From Micropterus salmoides (Eukaryota; Chordata; Actinopteri; Centrarchiformes; Centrarchidae): 64,000 bases of DNA. Position 1 is the first letter of the stretch. Every line of letters starts with the position of its first letter. The notes beneath the pieces are model-generated. The model saw only the letters and a list, made by a program, of their open reading frames with translations. It ran no database searches and was not told the DNA's origin. This document shows, piece after piece, positions 33,938-46,290 of this stretch. Location of the stretch: the NCBI RefSeq assembly GCF_014851395.1, contig NW_024042261.1, positions 36,605,942 to 36,669,941 of the forward strand. The letters are read 5' to 3'. The position numbers were made by a program, and so were the translations under genes.

Positions 33938-34905
33938 GGAATCTGGCATACCGGGCAAAGATGCATCTTTGTGGCCAGTGTAACGTAAATTATTTATTTA
34001 TTGACCTGTTAAAAGAAAATGGGCCAACGACCGGCCCATAGAGCACAGACAGTGGCCTATTGTGGCCTCTGTTTCATGCGCTGCGCGGGCTAAAAAAAAA
34101 GTCTTCAGACAGAGGCCGCCAAATGCGTGAAAATAACCGATCGGGGTAGGGTTAACCGGTATGTTTGCTACTGGGGCTGCAGTACCCAACATTGTGCAGG
34201 CACAGGCACTTGAAGGAGTGAAGGAGAGCCTTGGCCACTGCCAGGCGGAGGAGGAGGAGTGAGACAGCGAAGCAGAGTCACTGTGATATTGCTGAGGGAC
34301 AGAGAGAGCAAGAGGACAGTGGAGGAGAAACGGTAAGCATGGAGTAGCTCAACCTCTAGGGACATGTTTAAAATGGCAGATGTTGTCCCTATCACCTTTT
34401 GAAAGCATTTGTAAAAAATTGTCTGAAAAACAACTTGCAATAAGAAATGTTAATTAATGCTATAAGAAAGGTTTATTTGCACAGTAAAAAAGCTAGACAT
34501 AACATTCATATTTTAAATATAGAAGAAACATCTGCGTTGTCCAAAAAAAGTAACTTAAGCTAAACAAAAATAATAAGCTACTGATTACTGCATTATATTA
34601 TATTCTATTTTTAGATTCTGAATTCTCACCTGCCACCTGAATTTCCCTTTATATAAATAAAGACTTTTTTCACCACATTTCCACCATAAATTGGGGCAGT
34701 AAATGCCTCAAGAATGCAGGAAATTAAGTTTTAAATGCTCAAAATCTTCTGGGGGAGAAACCCCAAGATATATTGTATATTATATCACTAAATAATTTTT
34801 CTAAATAGTATTAAAATATGCTCTTGTCTTGTTCTCATGACCCCAATCTTTTGCAGTGTCACGTCTCAAGTGTTTTGTCACACCCGTAATATGAGCCCTT
34901 AAATG
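33938..34905 (+). mobile_element. Second copy of the hAT MITE at 11409
   Basis: Starts AATCTGGCATACCGGGCAAA and follows the 11409-12514 element through ACCGGTATGTTTGCTACTGG, AAGAAATGTTAATTAATGCT and CATAAATTGGGGCAGTAAAT to about 34905. The outer 14-bp terminus on the left is missing. Confidence 0.7.
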
Positions 34906-36900
34906 TCCCCACCCCTTTTCAACACAAAGTGATGCCCTTGTGTAGAGAGATGATTATCTCAATTAAGGTCAATGATTATAGCATAATCATAACGCTATTA
35001 TAAAGTGAGACTGTCACCTGGTGATTCCTCACAGCGCTGCATAAGCTATTTGAGATTTTTTTCGTAGCAGTCTTAACTGAGATGAGGTTATTTTGTCAGA
35101 ATCGCGTTGGCTAATACCACGCTGCTGTGAAAATGACTTGTACACTCTAAAAACTATTACTGGGAAGAAATTAATTTTATTGGTGAATTTTATTTACACT
35201 TAAAAATATTACCTAATATACCTAATGAATTTAGTAAATGTAAGTAAAAAAATTAAGTAGATCTGAATATAAAAATTTAGTATACTGACAGATAAAATTG
35301 AGTAGATATAATTAAAATCTTAGCTCAATGTAACAGTAATACTTGAGTAGATATAACTGAAACAAATATTCAATGTTATACCTGAATTCAATTTATATTT
35401 TATCAATTATTAAAATAAATATATGTTACATGTACTTGTTGTTTTTTTTTAGCTATATTTACCCTTTATGTCTAGGAGTACAATACACTTCTAAAAAGCA
35501 AAGCAACTGAACACATCACATTTTAATTAGACATTTATTTGTGCAATCACTTTACAAAATGACAATATAAATTACAAATGACATATGTCCACACTATAAA
35601 AAGTGAGCTCAACTATGCGTATTAGTAAGCTGCCTCTCAAAAATTGAAAAATCTTAACAAATGAACAGCTTTAATGCCTCTTCTTTTATTCCCTCATATA
35701 AACCACTTCCCTACTTTCTCTTGTTCAGTGAGAAACGTAAGCTCTGGCTAGGATTGGAGATATCTGAGATATTGTGGTTTTTAACTGCCCATGGGGAGAA
35801 TGTACTGTACATGTGAGATTCTGTACATTCATTAAAAGCCATGTGAGGTCTCTTCTCTTTCGTCTCGTCCCTTCCTTAGCTTTCACCCTTGCGGACTTGA
35901 CTCACAATGCTTATCAGAATGCACAAATTTGATTGGCTGAGCAGCATCACATGAGACGATTGGAAAACATGCGATTAGTCTGTGAGTTTCCTGGGCCGCT
36001 AAGCCAGTACAGTAAATGCAAGAAAAGCTGTTAAAGAAACGCTCCGTCACGAGGTAGTAAGTCTCAATTATAAATCGGCTGTGGGTCTGCGGTCCGGAGA
36101 GGACGGAGTCTGGGTCCGTATCCGGACCGTGCTCCGCCAATTAGTGACCTCTGGAATATGACATTCATAAGTATGTTTTCATTAGGGTATAATCACCTAT
36201 AATGAGCCTTTTTATGTGTACAGACATTACAGGTTCTCTTCCTCAGACTCCGCCACGTTACACCGTCATGTTTCTACAGTAGTGGAGAACAGAAAACCAA
36301 AGGCTGGCTCTAGGTAGGGCCAAGTGTGTAGGAGAAACTGGCTGTTTTCACACACAGGCAGTCTGTTTTGCCTACAGGATTATTATAAATCAACAGTTAT
36401 AGGATATTTTTCTGTCAAATTTGTCCTTGATAATTTCTTTTCATTGGGTTTAATGATTATGATAAAACAAAAAATCAGCCCTAAACCCCATCTAGCTGAC
36501 AACACAGCCCTAAAAAGAACACCAAAGGAATGGCACCTTCTTCTCACCCTTTTAGACACTTCCAACACAGGTTTGCACTGCCTGTTACACGTTCATAACG
36601 TTTTCAACTCCGTTTTTGTCATGAAAAAAACTCACGTTTTGGACGTGCGTTTTGATGGCTATCACACATAAAGGACTTCCAATTTCATTCAAAAAAATGC
36701 ACATTTTGGACGTGCCTTTTAGGTGAACGGAGTAAACTGTAAAGTCATTTATCAAAACCAGTATGAGTTATTTCATTAAATTTAAAAAAGATCAATTCAG
36801 CCCAGGTTTAGAATGTGTCTAGTGCAGCAACAATAAAGCAAAGTCACTATATGCGATCTAAAATGTCAATAAAATAAATCAAAATACTAATTTTAGAAAT
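34906..36900. other. AT-rich region, no gene seen
   Basis: 35140-35440 is built from TTAAGTAGAT/AAATTGAGTAGAT-type words, as in a common teleost low-complexity MITE. The open frames at 35883-36140 (minus) and 36324-36671 (plus) have no domain and no repeat match, and I do not call them. Confidence 0.4.
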
Positions 36901-37430
36901 AATGTCCAAACATCAGTCACTCATCCTGTCCCCCTCCAACATCTGCTACTCAGGTGATTCACTGGTTTGTCTCAGCCTCATAAGCAGTTAAACTGCATAC
37001 AGACAGCGTTCCCTTCACCTTGTTCAGCAAAATTCTGTTTGCTTTCCAAGCGTGCTATTGTTGTAACTATTGTGGAAAAGCAGATGGAAATATCGCTTTC
37101 AACAAGAGAAAACATCTTTTCACGTTGCTGTCTCCCGACTGTCTGCCCTGTGTGTGTGTGCGCAGGATCTCAGCTCTGCTCACGTCATGCCTGGACAAAC
37201 CCCCCCTTGTGTGCTTGCCACTCTGTCTTGTTGGAACATATCACCCAGCCTTCTGTTGCACATCTCAATAAAATCCTTTGTTACCCCTTTTGAGCTGTTC
37301 CGAGTCTGCCGTTGCCCTTGTCGCCCCCAGTATCCGTGGCGGTGTACGCACAACCACCAATGGCGTGACGTGGGAGGGGCAAACTGATCCACGTGTAAGA
37401 GGCTGGGGACAGAATGGGGGGCCCCGCAGC
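36901..37430. other. Unrecognised region with AATAAA-bearing segment
   Basis: A GC-richer stretch (37120-37420) with CAATAAAATCCTTTGTTACC could be part of an LTR or transcript end. I could not find matching termini or a second copy. Confidence 0.3.
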
Positions 37431-37504
37431 AGTGTAGGCGTAGAATTTATGGGTTAATTTTCTTGAAATGCAAGAGCACTGGTTTAGATTCAATGGTGAT
37501 ACAA

Positions 37505-37575
37505 TTTAAGCATTAAAGACTGCATTTCCTGCATTCTGGTGAAAATTTCTGCACCAATTTATGGTGGAAATGTAA
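37505..37575 (-). mobile_element. Reverse fragment of the hAT MITE family
   Basis: CATTAAAGACTGCATTTCCT ... GCACCAATTTATGGTGGAAA is the reverse complement of the 12190-12250 part of the hAT MITE. Only about 70 bp. Confidence 0.55.
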
Positions 37576-37839
37576 AAAGTATAGAATATAATTCAGCCTT
37601 TCAGGCATTATGTAGCTATTTAAATGTTTTCTCCGGTTGACCAACTATTCCAATCTAATAAATCCCTGAGTCAGGACACACCTTCCCTTATCTCTCCCAC
37701 ATATGATCGATGTTTTCTGAAGTGGAGAAAAAAGTAACACATCATTATTAGACTTAAAAATCTTGTGAAATTTTAACTGTCCTATACTCTGCTCTGTATT
37801 AGCATACCTTATTGTTCCGCTTGTAGTTTCCCCTGATAG

Positions 37840-38020
37840 ACCGTTTTCCTAAACAGTTTGGGGCTTCATGTTGCCAGTGAAACCGAAACCTACTGAAAAT
37901 AAACCAACCGAAAACACTACTGATCGGGCAATAAATCCACACACGTAAACTTCAGCAGCTCCGATGCAGCTCACAGTCCCAAACAGAGAAAAGTTGTCCT
38001 CTTTAGTTTTTAGATACATT
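37840..38020. repeat. Dispersed repeat, first of a local set
   Basis: GAAAACACTACTGATCG and TAAACTTCAGCAGCTCCGAT ... GCAGCTCACAGTCCCAAACA recur at 30105-30205 and, in pieces, at 38850-38940 and 39205-39310. This shows repeated local shuffling of one unidentified element. Confidence 0.5.
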
Positions 38021-38379
38021 GCAAAACTGTACCAGCTACGTTTCCACTCGTCACAGCGTTAGTTATGGACTGTGACTCCAGATTCTATGAGTAGCCTCTA
38101 GGCGCAGCCCTCTAATGCCACGGGCCTTTCTCATTTCCCAAATGTGTGCCTCCCTCGACCCTCGTATCTTTTGTCTCTCCCACCCGAGATGCGAGCTGGA
38201 GGAGTCGAGGAGGAGACGCGAGGAGAGGAAACAGGCATTTAACGAAATGAGATGTCCTTTCCTCGTTGCCATCATTTTAAAGCAACAATGTTGCACAGCT
38301 ACATCATCTGTCCACTGTTTGAGTCTGCCGCTATGATTTCTGTCAGATGAGCAGACCAGCTGTTGGCACTAGTATACAG

Positions 38380-38470
38380 AGCCGGCGTCAGACTGAGCTC
38401 AGCAGGGGGGGCATTTATTTTCAATGGGTGGGCACCAGGGGCATTTCCAGGCTCTTGAAACATTGGAGGA
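38380..38470 (-). mobile_element. Terminal-region fragment of the 4.9-kb hAT family
   Basis: AGCCGGCGTCAGACTGAGCT followed by GGGGGGCATTTATTTTCAAT is the reverse complement of 46745-46815 inside the large hAT element. Confidence 0.55.
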
Positions 38471-38484
38471 TTAGCCCAGCCCAG

Positions 38485-38565
38485 AAATCCTTCATGTTTT
38501 CACCTGAAGACAATCCCAGCTGACATCGCGCGAAAGGCAGGGTACACCTTGGACAGGTCGCCAGT
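38485..38565 (-). mobile_element. LINE 3'-end fragment ('GGTCGCCAG' repeat)
   Basis: CCCAGCTGACATCGCGCGAA and CACCTTGGACAGGTCGCCAG match the retroposed sequence at 49672-49797, which carries a clear target duplication. Only the middle part is present here. Confidence 0.55.
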
Positions 38566-38631
38566 CATATAAATACATTTATTATGATTTTTATAATAAC
38601 AACTAATAATAATTAACACTGCTAATATTAA

Positions 38632-38700
38632 TTAGGGGGTCCTCTGCCTGGAAAATATGGCCATTAAACACTTGATTTCCTGCATCTGATGAATTTTTTT
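38632..38700 (-). mobile_element. Reverse fragment of the hAT MITE family
   Basis: GGGGGTCCTCTGCCTGGAAA and CATTAAACACTTGATTTCCT correspond to the reverse complement of about 12240-12290. Confidence 0.45.
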
Positions 38701-39304
38701 ATTGCTCTGCTTATATGGTAGCAGGTTTCCCCCTTCAGACCGTCTGACAGACACAGAGCCCGTCTGGGACTGTACTGGATGAGACGAGCGTACTGCTCTT
38801 CATCAGAGGTAGAAAACCCAAAACTGAAAAGTCTTGTGATAAGGCAGAAATATCGCCACACATCCACACAAATGTTAACTTCAGCACCTCTGATAAAGTG
38901 CAGCTCACTGCCGCTTCAGATGGAATGAAGCATCCTGGAGCAGAGAGACAGTCAAACAGAGCAAAGTTTCTCTGAGCGAGGGGGACAGAGACAGCAGGAC
39001 AAAGAGCGTCAGGTGTGTCACGTTATTCTCTCACTACTTTGTGTATATACTCTGACTGACAATATTTATATTTAAATGTTTTTGATTACAATGTTGCTAG
39101 AGACAATTCAGAAGTGGCTGACAAGAATCCGTGTATAGTTTGTTCTTTCATTATTTTGTTTCAAAACCAAAATCGGTAAAACTCTGCTGTGCATTAGCCT
39201 ACCTTATGACTCTTTAGACCTTTTGTCCGACACAGTTTGGGGCATGTGAAACCAAAACCAACTGAAAACACAGGCAAAAATAAACCAACAGAGAACACTA
39301 CTGA

Positions 39305-40086
39305 TCACCACTGCATGAATTATACTAGAAGTAGAACAAGAAGAACATAGTGACGAACATGCTCTGTAGCGTTGCTTGTCTGTTTTCCGATAATGTAGAA
39401 ACATGAAGGCGCAACGTGGCGCCCATTTAACTTGCTCAAGAGATTGTCTGTCAGGGAAATAAGTGTGACTTTATGCCACCTTGTGAAACGTGTGTTTTAG
39501 CTACAGATACTTTAAATCCCCATTTATTTGCCAAATTTTCAACCTTAACCATTGTTGCCTGCATTTTCTTACTGACTGAGACTCTTTGCAGCCTCTTACC
39601 CAGCCCCGTCATCTGCTTACAAATATTTCCCTACGCTTTGTTCAACATAAGAGAAGATGTCATTTATCATTATATTGAATAACAGTGGGCTACACACACT
39701 ACCTTGCGGAGTCCCATTCTCCACCCGATATACACTGGAGTATTCTGTATATGAATTCTGGTTCATAACCCAATTATAAGCTCTGCCATCATCTATCTAT
39801 CTATCTATCAAAGCTCGTTTCCACGCTAAAGGCCAATATGCCAAACTCTATAAAACAATCCCAACACCTTGCTTCTGCATCTGTTTGCACTGATCTCTTG
39901 GAAAGCACCCCAGTTAGCCTTGCCCAATTTCTATCTGGGAATTTTCTTTCCATTATTATAATAACCTTCAATAACAGCTTACTTAGATATTACAGGTTAG
40001 TTATCACTACCTAGTATGTTTTATCACACTCCACGTGCTTAAACCTCCCAATGCACTAGACACAAATGTTAGGTCGAGTGCTGCAT
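39305..40086 (-). mobile_element. Inverted copy of the 31268-32230 block (LINE RT plus TTAA-element end)
   Basis: Reading the minus strand reproduces 31268-31935 (LINE RT fragment with GATA run, here TATC at 39790-39809) followed by the ACGTTGCGCCTTCATG block of 32100-32230. The 31936-32100 segment is shortened here. Confidence 0.75.
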
Positions 40087-40089
40087 TCT

Positions 40090-40953
40090 ATATTTGTGAT
40101 GCTATTTCAGGCTTTTACCGCAGCTTCTTTCACTTCTTGTTTGTTTCGTGGGTGTTTCTCCCTTCAGTCTCCTTTTAAGAAGGTGAAATGCAGCTCTATT
40201 GGGTTAAGATCAGGTGATTGACTTGGCCAGTCTAAAACCTTCCACTTGTTTCCCCTGATGAAGTCCTTTGTTTTGTTGGCAGTGTGCTTTGGGTCACTGT
40301 CCTGCCGTATGATAAACTTCCTCCCCATTAGTTTCAATGGCAGACAAAATGTTTCTGATGTTTGGGGAGTTTTCTTCACAGCTCTCACCATATTTCTGTC
40401 ATCAACTACTGTTGTTTTCGTTGGCCGACCTGTTGGACATCTGTTGCTCAGTACACCAGTATTTTATTTCCTTTTTCAGGACATTCCAAATTGTTGTGCT
40501 TGCTACGCCCAATGTTTGTCCAATGGCTCTGGTCGGTTTTCCTTCTTTTCTTAGCTTGACAAAGGCTTGCTTTTCTCCCATAGACAGCTCTCTGGTATTC
40601 ATGTTGGTTTATCCTCTTTAACAGGAAATGCAGTCTTTATAGGTTTGAACCAAGGAAGAAAATTTAGACTAGTCATGCAGAGCTATTTAATGTTTGGACA
40701 ATCAACCTAAAAGGCAACAACTGGGCAACAAGAAACATCTGTCAGTCACATGTTTTGCTCACTTGAAAAATGGGTGGGTTCAAACAAAGGGTGATATGTC
40801 CTGAGTTGTTTAACACATCTAGATGTGAATACCAGGAAATAAAAGCTGAAATTCTGAACTCTTGTCTCATACTCATCTTTTGATCTTAAACCCAAAGTAA
40901 ACAACAAAAACAAAGGAATTTGCCTTCCCGTTCCAATACTTTTGGAGGGGACT
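40090..40953 (-). mobile_element. Tc1 element (CAGTCCCCTCC family), partial
   Basis: Minus-strand transposase pieces: MGEKQAFVKLRKEGKPTRAI (N-terminal helix-turn-helix, about 40580-40520), then directly C-terminal FIIRQDSDPKHTANKTKDFI and DWPSQSPDLNPIEL (about 40310-40190). The middle is deleted. The right TIR is at 40920-40953; the left end is cut at the junction with the LINE fragment. Confidence 0.8.
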
Positions 40954-41236
40954 AAATATCTGTAGTCTAACTGTTAAGCTTAGATTGCCATGTAGCTTCA
41001 ATCTGCACATTGTAACCTGCAGTGAATCACACAGAGACAGAGGGAAAGAGGAGAGGTGCTGGCTGCCTGAACTGTGTCTGTGTGGCTCTATCAGCGCACA
41101 GCAACATGAGGCCCAGCGCGACAATGCAGCGGCGGCGAATGTTAGGAATTATGTTGGGAATTATGTCCTAGTTAGGATCTTAAAGACATCCAGGTCAGTC
41201 TTTGGCTAGTGAGCAGTTTAACTCATCCTAACATTA

Positions 41237-41400
41237 CAGTAGCTGTTGGCTGGTGTGGCACTTAGCAAACATCCTCAGGAAGTTGAGATCTTGATGTGGT
41301 AAATTATCGGTGCGGCCCACACTGTTTGTGACTCATAGTTCTTCAGTTATTGGATAAAACTGGTTGGTAACTTACAACTAACACTTGCGGAAACCTTTGT
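41237..41400 (+). repeat. Segmental duplication block A, copy 1
   Basis: TACAGTAGCTGTTGGCTGGT, ACATCCTCAGGAAGTTGAGA and CAACTTACAACTAACACTTG correspond to 52487-52625. A CA microsatellite follows both. It is the first of several blocks in the same order in both units. Confidence 0.7.
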
Positions 41401-41562
41401 GTCAAGTATGGTTTCTTTAGTATGTAATTATTTGAGATTTTGTTTTTTCTAGGGAGACATAAGAAAGAAAAAAGACAGTAGAAGATTAAAAAATCTGGGT
41501 TTGTTGTAACAACAAAGAAAATGTTCAATTGTATTTATGTTTTCTTTGAATTTCAGTATTTG

Positions 41563-41638
41563 TCACACACACGCACACGCACGCACACACGCACGCACAC
41601 ACGCACGCACGCACGCACACACACACACACACACACAC
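41563..41638. repeat. (CA)n/(CGCA)n microsatellite
   Basis: Compound repeat of ACACGCACGC and CACACA units. Confidence 0.95.
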
Positions 41639-41824
41639 TCTGTAAAGGTTCTCGGTCATCCAGGTCATAGTTATCCAAAGAAGGTTAAAGTCAAGGGCAA
41701 CTGGACTTGGTTGAAGATACCAGAAGACGTTTTGTCCCTCATACCTCAGAGACTTCTTCAGTTCTGACTGAGTAGTAGGAAACTAACCTTTTTAACCTCT
41801 GTGGAGTCCTTTGGTTTTTTGAAA

Positions 41825-42023
41825 TAATCCTAAAATCACACATTTGCTATAGAGACATGTGATTAGTTCATTTGCTTTCACACCACAAGCAAAAGGTCCA
41901 CCCCTTTCAAGCCGTCTGGGTGCGCTTGTTTAGTCACCAGAGTTGACAGCTTTCACATCAGCCCAAACGAACCGTAGGTAAGGGAGTTTTTGAGTCTAAA
42001 AGCTGAAGACACAATCCCAAAAC
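41825..42023 (+). repeat. Segmental duplication block B, copy 1
   Basis: TAATCCTAAAATCACACATT, CCTTTCAAGCCGTCTGGGTG and CAGCCCAAACGAACCGTAGG match 54610-54745. It ends at CCCAAAAC, the target duplication of the 4.9-kb hAT. Confidence 0.7.
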
Positions 42024-42445
42024 CAGGGACGTGCACAGACATTTTGGTGGGCAGGGGCTCTTCTCAAAAAAGTTTTTAAACAAAACAGTAAATACATTAA
42101 CACAACTCTGACTTCCTTTCAATTTATTTTAATTCCCTCACACTCACACAATTGTTAAATACTCAACATTTTTACTTTTCTACAAAATAATAAGTTCACA
42201 CAGAGACCACTGTTTTCTTTAGTATTCACTATAGGTTTATCACAGGAGCAGGCAACAGCAAAGGAAACTGTGCCACAATATGCATAATTTAAATACTTTA
42301 AGTACTTTTTGTTTCACAAGCAAGAAGCCAAATGAGTAAAGATAACTTTCAGCTTCACACAGCCAAGCAACAGAATACTGAATTGCCTGAATACATGAAT
42401 GTACTAATCAAATGCATTATTATTGTTGCTATTATATTACACTTA

Positions 42446-42446
<1 letters not shown>

Positions 42447-42483
<37 letters not shown>

Positions 42484-42518
42484 ACGCACACACACACACA
42501 CACACACACTCACACACT
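42447..42518. repeat. (CA)n microsatellite
   Basis: Interrupted CA repeat inside the 4.9-kb hAT element. Confidence 0.95.
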
Positions 42519-44209
42519 CTAACTGACATGGACTTAGTTTCACATTTGAGAAATGCTGTCTGTTGTATGCTGATAGATCTTGATACAAACTAATAGAATG
42601 GATAGTTATCAGATGAGGAGCCTACCATCAAAACTATGAAGTTACTGTTCAAAGAAGGACACTTTCTCATAGTAATCAATTTTGAGACTCTGGTCTATTT
42701 TGCTTCTGTGTCTTCTTTTACTGTAATGGAAATAAAACTTCAAGAATACACATTTAGTTGGTGTTGGTTTTAAGCCTGCTACCCTCCATCTGTTTGCATA
42801 GATTTCTTCTAAATGAACCAAAACAAGCTAATCTGCATATTTACATAGAACATTTCAGAGGAAAATACTAAATATGCTTTAGTAATTTTGTTTATCCCAT
42901 TCACCTGCAGTGACTTGTCAAATGTGTGCAAATTAGTGCATGTTAATTAGTCAATGCCTAATTTGCATATGAATGTGGCGATTGTGATGACGTTTTTTAC
43001 TGTATTCACCTGTAGTGTCTCCATTCAGTACAGTACATCAGCCTGTATGGCCATGAGATATTGCCTTAGCTAAACTTCAGCTAACTTATTGCATTAGCTC
43101 AGCTCATGTGTCACGCATGTTAGCAAGTAGGCCTATATTGGCCTTTTGCCTTTTGTTTTGTCTTTTGCTTTTTCACTGGTAGTTTAGTCTTTTGTTCATA
43201 CACTCACCTCCACACAAGCCAGAAGCTGGGAGGGGCTGCTGTCTGTCTGTCTGTGTGTTGTGCTGCTGCGGGAGACACGAGCGAGGGAGAGAGAGGGCAT
43301 CGAACTCAATGTCTCATCTTCCCACCTGATATTTATTTTCCCAGTATATGTTTGTTTGACAGGGAAGCTGAGCGAAAACAGGAATAAATATACTGTATCG
43401 GAGTCGGCGGTATAGGGGGGCATTAGGGGGCAATGCTCCCCCAAAGCCTTTTATGCCCCCGCAAAAAGAATTATGATATAACTTACAAAATGATTAATTT
43501 AATTCACATTTCAGTTAGGAATAATAAAATACATTTACAAACAGTTACTTTGTTGAAAACATCACAAAGTTAACATAAAATTCAGTGTGGCTCTGTGAGG
43601 AAATCTCCCTGCTTCCCCCCCTCCCGATGCACTTGCACGTTAGTATGTGCATGAAATGACTCTGAGTTAGCGGGAGATACCTGGCGGCAGTGCACATATC
43701 AAAACAAAGCTCCAAAATGGACGCTAGAAAATGGTTCCAAACCCAGCTGCTTCATCCACGCCTATAAACCCCAACTCTGAATCTCAAATGACTGTAGGCC
43801 TAAATTCTACTACATCCACACGTCAATAAACGAGTCTACTGACAGCAAGATCAAGAAAGCCCGGCTAGTTCGTGGCTCCGCGGGCTGCAGAGGTCTGTTT
43901 TTTTCATTGTCATTTTAAGCTGGCCTAACCCAGAAAACCACACTTATCTGTAACTACATCAGCCTAGGTCAATGTGCTTGCAGATAAGGTTAAGCACCCT
44001 GTGTTGCAATGGGGAACCAAACGCTCATTTCAGTCATTTTGGAGACATCAACTATTGACCTATTCTGTCGTTCAGTTCAAGCCCCAACTGATGCTGACTC
44101 ATATGACATCCCTTGAGGACATTTATCAAATTTCACACAGCTCACTCTTCAGACACAAAATGCTGTGTACAACAGTTTTTTTTTTGGTTGTTGTTATTTA
44201 ACATATGTA

Positions 44210-44448
44210 CAGGTGCTGGTCATATAATTAGAATATCATCAAAAAGTTGATTTATTTCAGTAATTCCATTAAAAAAGTGAAACTTGTATAATGTATACGT
44301 TCATTCCACACAGACTGATATATTTCAAGTGTTCATTCCTTTTAATTTTGATGATTATAACTGACAACTAATGAAACCCCCAAAATCAGTATCTCCGAAA
44401 ATTAGAATATTGTGAAAAGGTTCAATATTAAGGTTCAATTATATGACC

Positions 44449-44450
<2 letters not shown>
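44210..44450. mobile_element. Tc1/mariner MITE (CAGGTGCTGGTCAT family)
   Basis: The left terminus CAGGTGCTGGTCATATAATT follows TA. The inner part (GAATATCATCAAAAAGTTGA, GAAAATTAGAATATTGTGAA) and the right end ATATGACCAG are recognisable, although the right end is truncated by a (TAG)n expansion at 44451-44483. Confidence 0.78.

Positions 44451-44483
<33 letters not shown>
44451..44483. repeat. (TAG)n microsatellite
   Basis: Eleven TAG units starting exactly at the truncated end of the Tc1 MITE. Confidence 0.95.
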
Positions 44484-44486
<3 letters not shown>

Positions 44487-45459
44487 CAGCAACAGAACTT
44501 ATGAGAGAAAAATGGAAACAATATGGGACAAAGGTGCCCGGCCAGGCTTGTAACCAAGACACTGTGGTTATTTTGTAAGGGAGAAGATAAACTGTTTCTC
44601 ATTACCTCTTACCACTCAAATTAACTAATGGCCTTGCAGTCACAAGCCCCCATATGTAACATCTGGGCTCCTGTCTCTCCATTGTCAGGGCCTGCAGGGA
44701 ACTGAGGAGATGACAACAGCACATCGTAGCTGGTGGCTTCAAACAAAATTAGAATTCTCCTGTCAGAAAACATCAGAGGTTGTTCCAGAGTAATTTAGGG
44801 GGCCATTTAAATTTTCTGGCTGTCCTAAAGGCAATTCTGCCTCATTACATTGTTTACTGAAGAGCACTACAGAAAAGACAGGCAACAGAAACGAGCTGAC
44901 AGACTACAAAGGTCACGAGTCCATTGAGACAAGATATGCGCTGTGCTTACAAACCTGAAAGCTAGATTGCATGAAGATATTGTTGTTTAGACCCATATGC
45001 AAACTTTTATTTCCCATTTGTGTTTCAGTCTGCTTGTATCACACAGCCTGAATGCAGGTTGATCATATTTCCATTTAGCTTGTACGCAATCCTCCCTAAC
45101 CGCAACGCTGGTCTGTGTTCTTCAAGTAAACGCATAATCGTTTGTTTGTTCTAGAATTCATGAGTTGCTTGAATTGTGTTGAAGTTTTCACGAACTCAGA
45201 TAGTTGAATGAAGCAGCTGTTAAATGTTTAAGCCCGGGGCTCAAACTGAATAAAATCACTCTCACTCTGTCAGACAGATTCAATAGAATATTGTTCTGCT
45301 GTCATGTAAGAACTCCACAGAAAAGAGACCGCTGGTGCATTTTTAGGGGTGCTAGTCCATTGTTTAGGAATCACTGCGTTGGCATAAATGTTCTCCAACT
45401 TAACTGTGTGACTAACCAGATTATTCGGCTGACATATGTGACGTAAAGGCACATTTTTA

Positions 45460-45660
45460 GCAAGTTTATTGCATTCCTTCAAGTTTTATTGTGTCATACA
45501 CAGTACAGTGTAGAGTGAAATGCTTAGGTGCCTAGCTCCAGAACTAGGGATGCTTTAAAATTCTTGGCCGAAGCCAAAACCGAATATAATGAAAAACTTT
45601 ATAATGAATAACGAACAAGGTGTTTTACATTACTTTCTATTTATTTTGCCTTTTTAATTT
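45460..45660. repeat. LINE 3' scrap followed by a hAT MITE scrap
   Basis: TTTATTGTGTCATACACAGT ... GTGAAATGCTTAGGTGCC resembles a reversed L2-type LINE end. AACTAGGGATGCTTTAAAATTCTTGGCCGAAGCCAAAACC resembles the terminus of a common teleost hAT MITE. Confidence 0.4.
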
Positions 45661-46056
45661 TTTTTACCATTGCATAAATTGAATAATCAAAATGTGCTTT
45701 TTTTCTCAGTGTTTCCCACAGGATTTGGAGAGACTATGGTCTGGTAAAGTAAATTACATGTGTCCATTTACTTTGTAAAGAGAGAAATTAACAACTCAGC
45801 AGAACAGTGTCTGCAAATGAAGTATAGGTTACATTTTTTTAAACGTTTAGAGTTGTTAATATTTTATTACACTTAGTAGGCTAGAAGTATCATTCATTGA
45901 GATTCAGCTAAAAGATGTGGTGATTACCGCGTTTGATCAATGAGCACAGCAAAGTGTCAGAAAAGGACTTTTAGAGGTGGATGTACCTACAACATCTGCA
46001 AGAATGTTGTAGGCTACCTGCCGAAATTTGCATCCACCTCTTTTTTCTCAGCATGA

Positions 46057-46290
46057 ATGAGCGTTACCAGCCGCAAGGTGCATGCAATGCTCAGCAGGCA
46101 GGCAGAATTCGGCACAACAACGGCACTCCAGCTGGCCTTGGTATTTGATGCTTCTGCTGCGACCTGTGAAAATTCGATCTCCACTCTAAAACATGTGTTC
46201 TCCGAACACAGGAGAGCTTCACACCATACTAGTTTAACGCTTCTCAAGAAGTTCCAATCAGTTCCAATTCTAACTGTGAGTTCAATGTAG
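46057..46290 (+). pseudogene. hAT transposase C-terminal (dimerisation) remnant
   Basis: A frame contains ASAATCENSISTLKHVFSEH and a following SLTLLKKF, resembling the TCERSFSTL...R...L.LLAF-type dimerisation domain of ZMYM-like hAT transposases. Its position near the right end, in the plus orientation of the element at 42024-46911, fits. The frame starts with unrelated sequence and no upstream catalytic part was found. Confidence 0.5.

Noticed and set aside
36324..37387. Plus-strand frames of 83-115 codons
   Set aside because: No domain, no exon partner, overlapping in three frames.
41537..41767. 76-codon frame with THARTHAR peptide
   Set aside because: Microsatellite translation.
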